This document shows positions 60,702 to 64,000 of a stretch of DNA of 64,000 nucleotides, piece after piece. Source of the DNA: Microbacterium hydrocarbonoxydans (GTDB lineage: Bacteria > Actinomycetota > Actinomycetes > Actinomycetales > Microbacteriaceae); the NCBI RefSeq assembly GCF_011752045.1, contig NZ_JAAKXW010000001.1, forward strand, positions 1,302,001 through 1,366,000. Reading direction: 5' to 3'. Position 1 is the first letter of the stretch, and each line of letters begins with the position of its first letter. The notes below the pieces were generated by a model, which made no database searches, was not told where the DNA came from, and saw only the letters and a list, made by a program, of their open reading frames with translations. Made by a program: the position numbers and the translations under genes.

Positions 60702-61754
60702 TCAGAGCACGCGGCCGTGACGGATCACGCGCGCGGGGGCGGGACGATCGACGACGAGCTGCGCGATCGAGGGGGAGTCGAACTCGAGGCGGGTGGCGCT
60801 CGTGGCGTCCACCTCGACGTCCAGATCGGGGATGCCGAGCATGCGGCCGCCCTCGCGTGAGGCGATGCGGTAGCAGCGCTCCAGATCGGCGTCGGTGACC
60901 GCGCCGGTGCGATAGCCGAGCAGGTGCGCCCGGTCGACCATGCTGCCGGTGCCGAACGGCGACCAGCTGTCGCGGACCCCGTCGGAGCCTGCCGCGAGCT
61001 GGACGCCGTGGGACTCGAACAGGTCGAGGTCGGGGACCGGGTCGGGGCCGAGAGCGCACGTGGTGATCCAGAGCCGCGCCTCGGCCACCGCATCGAGGGT
61101 CTCGCGGAGGGAGGGCAGCGACGCGTCGCAGAGGGCGAAGGCGTGGCTCACGGCGACCCGGCCCTGCATGCCGGCGGCGCGGGTGCGTTCGGCGATCTCA
61201 CGGATCTGCGCGAGCCCCTCCTCTCCCCCGTCGTGGAGGTGGATGTCGAGGTCCCGGCCGCTGCGCACGGAGAGGCCGAACACGGCATCCAGGTGCCGGG
61301 CGACGTCGCCGTCTCGGCCGAGGGGATCGATGCCGCCGACGATGTCCGCGCCGGCGTCGAGGGACGCGGCCATCAGGTCGAGCGTGCCCGGGTTGGTGAG
61401 CAGGCCGAACTGCGGGAAGCAAACGATCTGCACCGTGAGGTCGGGTCCGATCCGCTCAGCGGCCGCCCGCACACCCTCGACATGGGCGAGGCCGACCTCG
61501 GTGCCGACGTCGACGTGGGCGCGCATCGCGAGCGTGCCGTTGCGCAGCGCGTGGCTGAGCAGCGCATACGCGCGGTCCTCGACGCTGCGACCGTACTCGG
61601 TGAGGGCGAGGATGTTGTTCTCGATGAGCTCGTCGAGGGTGCGCGCGGGCCTGCGCGCCATCCACCGGTCGCCCCAGCTGGTCTTGTCCGGGTGGATATG
61701 GGCGTCCACGAGCCCGGCCGCCACGAGGGGTGTCGGTTCGATCAGTGCTGCCAC
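60702..61754 (-). CDS. Cytosine deaminase-like amidohydrolase
   Basis: A 350-residue amidohydrolase of the CodA-like branch. The first HxH is VDAHIHPDK (near residue 17), followed by MRAHVDVG, DIHLHDGGEEG (His and Glu), VSHAFALCD and the catalytic Asp in AGSDGVRDSWSPFG. The leading amidohydrolase fold strands are short because the protein starts almost at the barrel. Substrates of this branch are cyclic amides, N-heterocycles or N-acyl compounds; the actual one is unknown. First gene of the operon, divergent from the FadR regulator across a palindrome. Confidence 0.85.
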   Translation of the reverse strand: MAALIEPTPLVAAGLVDAHIHPDKTSWGDRWMARRPARTLDELIENNILALTEYGRSVEDRAYALLSHALRNGTLAMRAHVDVGTEVGLAHVEGVRAAAERIGPDLTVQIVCFPQFGLLTNPGTLDLMAASLDAGADIVGGIDPLGRDGDVARHLDAVFGLSVRSGRDLDIHLHDGGEEGLAQIREIAERTRAAGMQGRVAVSHAFALCDASLPSLRETLDAVAEARLWITTCALGPDPVPDLDLFESHGVQLAAGSDGVRDSWSPFGTGSMVDRAHLLGYRTGAVTDADLERCYRIASREGGRMLGIPDLDVEVDATSATRLEFDSPSIAQLVVDRPAPARVIRHGRVL

Positions 61755-61787
61755 GTGCTCCGCGCTCCTTCGGCATCCTCGCCTTAT

Positions 61788-61809
61788 TGATCAGCTGTTT
61801 AGCTGATCA
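61788..61809. promoter_or_regulatory. Perfect palindrome, probable FadR/GntR operator
   Basis: TGATCAGCT (61788-61796) and AGCTGATCA (61801-61809) are exact complements with a 4-nt spacer. The site lies in the 112-bp region between the amidohydrolase operon and the FadR-type regulator, 34 bp from the operon's first start codon. Confidence 0.7.
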
Positions 61810-61866
61810 TCGGATTGTATGATGAATTTTGCACAGCTGTCACCCCCTTTGCGAGACAATGTGTGC

Positions 61867-62544
61867 GTGGAACCGATTCAGCGCCGCTCACTGGTGGACA
61901 CCGTCGTCGAGCGCCTCCAGTCAGAGATCACCTCGGGGGCGTGGGACGTCGGCACGCGCATCCCGACCGAAGCCGAGCTGGTGGCGCGCCTGGGTGTCAG
62001 CCGCCCGTCCGTGCGCGAGGGGGTGCGGGCCCTGGCGCAGCTGGGGCTGCTGGAGACCCGGCAGGGCGACGGCACCTACGTGATCGCGAACGACCCGACC
62101 GAGGTCGCACTCCGGCGAGCCCTGCGCAACGCCGACCCGCGGGAGGTGTTCCGGGTGCGCCGCGCCCTCGACGCCCTCGCAGCGACCGAGGCTGCGGAGA
62201 ACCGAGATGACGAGATCCTCGCGCTCATCGAGGCCGAGCTGATCGCCCGGCAGGAGGCCGCGAACCGCGACGACGCGCAGGCCTTCATCGACCACGACGT
62301 CGCCTTCCACCTCTACGTCGTCCAGGCCTCGCGCAACGCGCTGCTCGGCGGGATCTACACGAGCTTCGTCTCGTCGCTGCGCAACGCCGTCACCCAGAAC
62401 GTCGTGGGCTCGATGGCACTGGCCGAGACGCCCGGGGACAAGCACGACGCGCTCTTCCAGGCGATCCGCGCCGGCGACGGCGAGGCCGCACAGGATGCGG
62501 CGCTCAACATCATCGAGCGCTCGAAGCGGTTCCTCGAGACCTGA
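61867..62544 (+). CDS. FadR/GntR family transcriptional regulator
   Basis: A 225-residue FadR-subfamily regulator: winged helix (RIPTEAELVARLGVSRPSVR, then EGVRALAQLGLLETRQGDGTY, ~34-75) and an all-helical FCD ligand domain with metal-type histidines (FIDHDVAFHLYVVQASRN, DKHDALFQAI). GTG 61867 was chosen because GACAAT (61855-61860) ends 6 nt upstream, as for other leaderless genes here, and the N-terminus then has the usual length. ATG 61819 and 61822 are in-frame alternatives. It probably represses the divergent amidohydrolase-importer operon until its substrate appears. Confidence 0.88.
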   Translation: MEPIQRRSLVDTVVERLQSEITSGAWDVGTRIPTEAELVARLGVSRPSVREGVRALAQLGLLETRQGDGTYVIANDPTEVALRRALRNADPREVFRVRRALDALAATEAAENRDDEILALIEAELIARQEAANRDDAQAFIDHDVAFHLYVVQASRNALLGGIYTSFVSSLRNAVTQNVVGSMALAETPGDKHDALFQAIRAGDGEAAQDAALNIIERSKRFLET

Positions 62545-62549
62545 GCGGT

Positions 62550-63722
62550 TCAGCCCGCATTCGGGCGGAACGCCTGGATGCCGGTGATGTGCGCGCCCAG
62601 CACGAGCGTGTGCACCTCGTCGGTGCCCTCGTAGGTGCGCACGGACTCCAGGTTCGCGGCGTGACGGAGCGGCGAGTACTCCCCCGACACGCCGTTGCCG
62701 CCGAGCACGGTACGGGCTTCGCGGGCGATCGCGATCGCCGCACGGGTGTTGCCGAGCTTCGCGACGGAGATCTGCTCGGGAGTGAGCCGGCCGGCGTCCT
62801 TCAGCCGTCCGAGCCGCAGGGCGACGAGCTGCGCCTTCTCGATCTCCACGGCCATGTCGACGAGCTTCTGCTGGGTGAGCTGGAAGCCGGCGATCGGCTG
62901 GTTGAACTGCACCCGCGTCTTCGCGTACTCGAGGGCCGTCGCGTAGCTGTCGCGGGCGGCGCCGATGACGCCCCAGCCGATGCCGTAGCGCGCCTCGTTG
63001 AGGCAGGAGAACGGCGCGCGCAGCCCGCGCGCCTCCGGCAGCTGGGCGCTCGCGGGGAGCCGCACGTCGGTGAGCGCGATGTCGCACTGGATCGACGCGC
63101 GCATCGACAGCTTCGGCGCGATCGGCGTCGCCTCGAAGCCCGGCGTGTCGGTCGGCACGATGAAGCCCCGCACGCCGTCGTCGGTCTGCGCCCAGATGAT
63201 CGCGATGTGCGCGATCGAGGCGAGTCCGATCCACCGCTTCGCGCCGTTGAGCACCCAGTCCTCGCCGTCGCGCCGTGCGAACGTCGTCATGCTGGAGGGG
63301 TCGGATCCGGAGTTCGGCTCGGTGAGCCCGAAGCATCCGATGACCTCGCCGGTCGCCATCCGCGGCAGCCACTGCTGCTTCTGCTCCTCGCTGCCGTGCT
63401 TGTGGATCGCGCTCATGGCGAGCGATCCCTGCACCGACACGAAGGTGCGCAGCCCGGAGTCCCCCGCCTCCAGCTCGAGCGCCGCCAGCCCGTACTCCAC
63501 GGCGCTCCGGCCCGCGCAGCCATAGCCGGTCAGGTGCATGCCGAGGACGCCGAGCTCCCCGAGCTCGGGCACGATCTCGGCCGGGAACACGGCGCGGTCG
63601 AACCAGTCGGCGATGTTCGGGCGGATGCGCGAGTCGACGAACGCGCGCACCCGGTCGCGCGCGGAGCGCTCCTCGTCGCTGAGCAGGTCGTCGAAGTCGA
63701 GCAGGTCGGGAACGGTGTGCAT
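62550..63722 (-). CDS. Acyl-CoA dehydrogenase, glutaryl-CoA dehydrogenase-like
   Basis: A 390-residue FAD enzyme. Characteristic segments are GCFGLTEPNSGSDPSSMTT (FAD/substrate loop), WVLNGAKRWIGLASIAHI, RVQFNQPIAGFQLTQQKLVDM and the catalytic Glu in VRTYEGTDEVHTLVLG. The pattern fits glutaryl-CoA dehydrogenases (lysine/tryptophan breakdown) best; a short-chain acyl-CoA dehydrogenase is the alternative. TAACCT (63730-63735, minus strand) ends 7 nt before ATG 63722: leaderless. It converges with the FadR gene (5-bp gap) and is divergent from a PucR gene. Confidence 0.88.
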   Translation of the reverse strand: MHTVPDLLDFDDLLSDEERSARDRVRAFVDSRIRPNIADWFDRAVFPAEIVPELGELGVLGMHLTGYGCAGRSAVEYGLAALELEAGDSGLRTFVSVQGSLAMSAIHKHGSEEQKQQWLPRMATGEVIGCFGLTEPNSGSDPSSMTTFARRDGEDWVLNGAKRWIGLASIAHIAIIWAQTDDGVRGFIVPTDTPGFEATPIAPKLSMRASIQCDIALTDVRLPASAQLPEARGLRAPFSCLNEARYGIGWGVIGAARDSYATALEYAKTRVQFNQPIAGFQLTQQKLVDMAVEIEKAQLVALRLGRLKDAGRLTPEQISVAKLGNTRAAIAIAREARTVLGGNGVSGEYSPLRHAANLESVRTYEGTDEVHTLVLGAHITGIQAFRPNAG

Positions 63723-63788
63723 GAACACGAGGTTAGACACCCCGGATGCCGCCGAGCGGCAACAGTTCGCACAGACTTGCCTGAAGAC

Positions 63789-63803
63789 TGTGCATCCTGC
63801 ACA
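63789..63803. promoter_or_regulatory. Small perfect palindrome, candidate operator
   Basis: TGTGCA-TCC-TGCACA lies in the 89-bp gap between the divergent acyl-CoA dehydrogenase and PucR genes and overlaps the PucR -10-like hexamer (CACACT, 63800-63805). Confidence 0.4.
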
Positions 63804-63811
63804 CTGGCGGG

Positions 63812-64000
63812 ATGGTGTCCCTCGGCGATCTCGTGCGCGCGGCCGGGTCCTCCCTCCGTCCCCTGCTCCCGTTCGACCCCGCACGGGAGGTCAGCGGCGT
63901 GCACGTCTCCGAGCTCGCCGACCCCGGCCGGTACCTCGACGGCGGGGAGCTCCTCCTCAGCACCGGTCTGCCGCTGAGCGGATCGGAGGCCGACACGGCG
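63812..64000 (+). CDS. PucR family regulator, N-terminal part (runs off the window)
   Basis: The first 63 codons of a regulator with the PucR N-terminal domain signature: VSELADPGRYLDGGELLLST, then GLPL, near residues 33-56. The rest lies beyond the right edge. ATG 63812 is preceded by CACACT ending 6 nt upstream (leaderless geometry); GTG 63815 is the next in-frame start. It may regulate the divergent acyl-CoA dehydrogenase. Confidence 0.82.
   Translation, partial: MVSLGDLVRAAGSSLRPLLPFDPAREVSGVHVSELADPGRYLDGGELLLSTGLPLSGSEADTA

Noticed and set aside
58045..60720. A plus-strand open frame of about 890 codons
   Set aside because: Antisense to the binding protein and permease, both complete and recognisable; no domain of its own.

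Overview
The window is high-GC (about 70%), gene-dense chromosomal DNA from an actinobacterium. Gene content and style point to Microbacteriaceae, most likely a Microbacterium-type organism. Support for this includes a monomeric isocitrate dehydrogenase, many leaderless genes with a TANNNT-like -10 ending 6-7 nt before the start codon, ROK and PucR regulators, a DUF2568 (YrdB) protein, and recurrent GGATGCC/GGCATCC words. The genus is an inference from general knowledge, not from a search. I saw no rRNA, tRNA, CRISPR array, insertion sequence or prophage.

Layout. 1-2921: thiamine genes, with thiO-thiS-thiG on the minus strand behind a TPP riboswitch and a divergent leaderless thiE. 3035-7466: a secreted SurE-like phosphatase, an MFS transporter, a DUF6882-like protein, and a DUF4188/TetR divergent pair. 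7599-9912: glyA then folD on the minus strand behind a ZTP (pfl) riboswitch. 10107-12778: a GH20 hexosaminidase and nagA. 13195-17104: a sigma factor fused to a zinc-finger anti-sigma domain, membrane segments and a proline-rich outer tail, then YrdB, a GlcD-like oxidase and a Nudix hydrolase. 17144-23400: a second amino-sugar operon (minus strand) led by an unusual D-aminoacylase-GH20 fusion, followed by a ROK repressor, a ROK kinase and nagB, with ridA divergent. 23935-29962: an L,D-transpeptidase, an amino-acid permease, isocitrate dehydrogenase and a GNAT protein. 30110-34810: a coiled-coil membrane protein and a heterodimeric ABC exporter with a possible 22-codon leader ORF.

35159-51714 is a peptide and amino-acid island. 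On the plus strand lie an M20 hydrolase, a COG3375-type GNAT and an enolase-superfamily N-succinylamino acid racemase. This is the gene set of the known route that turns D-amino acids irreversibly into L-amino acids. A PucR regulator follows. Converging on it from the other strand are a serine beta-lactamase-fold hydrolase, an M19 dipeptidase, an oligopeptide ABC importer with fused ATPases, an erythromycin-esterase-like protein and a prolyl oligopeptidase. Together they look built to import and digest unusual, perhaps D-residue-containing, peptides.

51818-53838 holds ogt and an Ada-AlkA fusion (alkylation repair). 53996-61754 is a seven-gene minus-strand operon: an amidohydrolase, a complete peptide-type ABC importer and a second amidohydrolase lacking the usual HxH metal motif. 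A FadR-type regulator is divergent across a perfect palindrome. The window ends with a glutaryl-CoA-type acyl-CoA dehydrogenase and the start of another PucR regulator.

Several units (D-aminoacylase-GH20, nag genes, racemase pathway, dipeptidases, L,D-transpeptidase) fit a theme of recovering amino sugars and D-amino acids from peptidoglycan or chitin debris. That link is inferred from gene content only. Intergenic regions also carry three copies of a 55-nt palindromic element.
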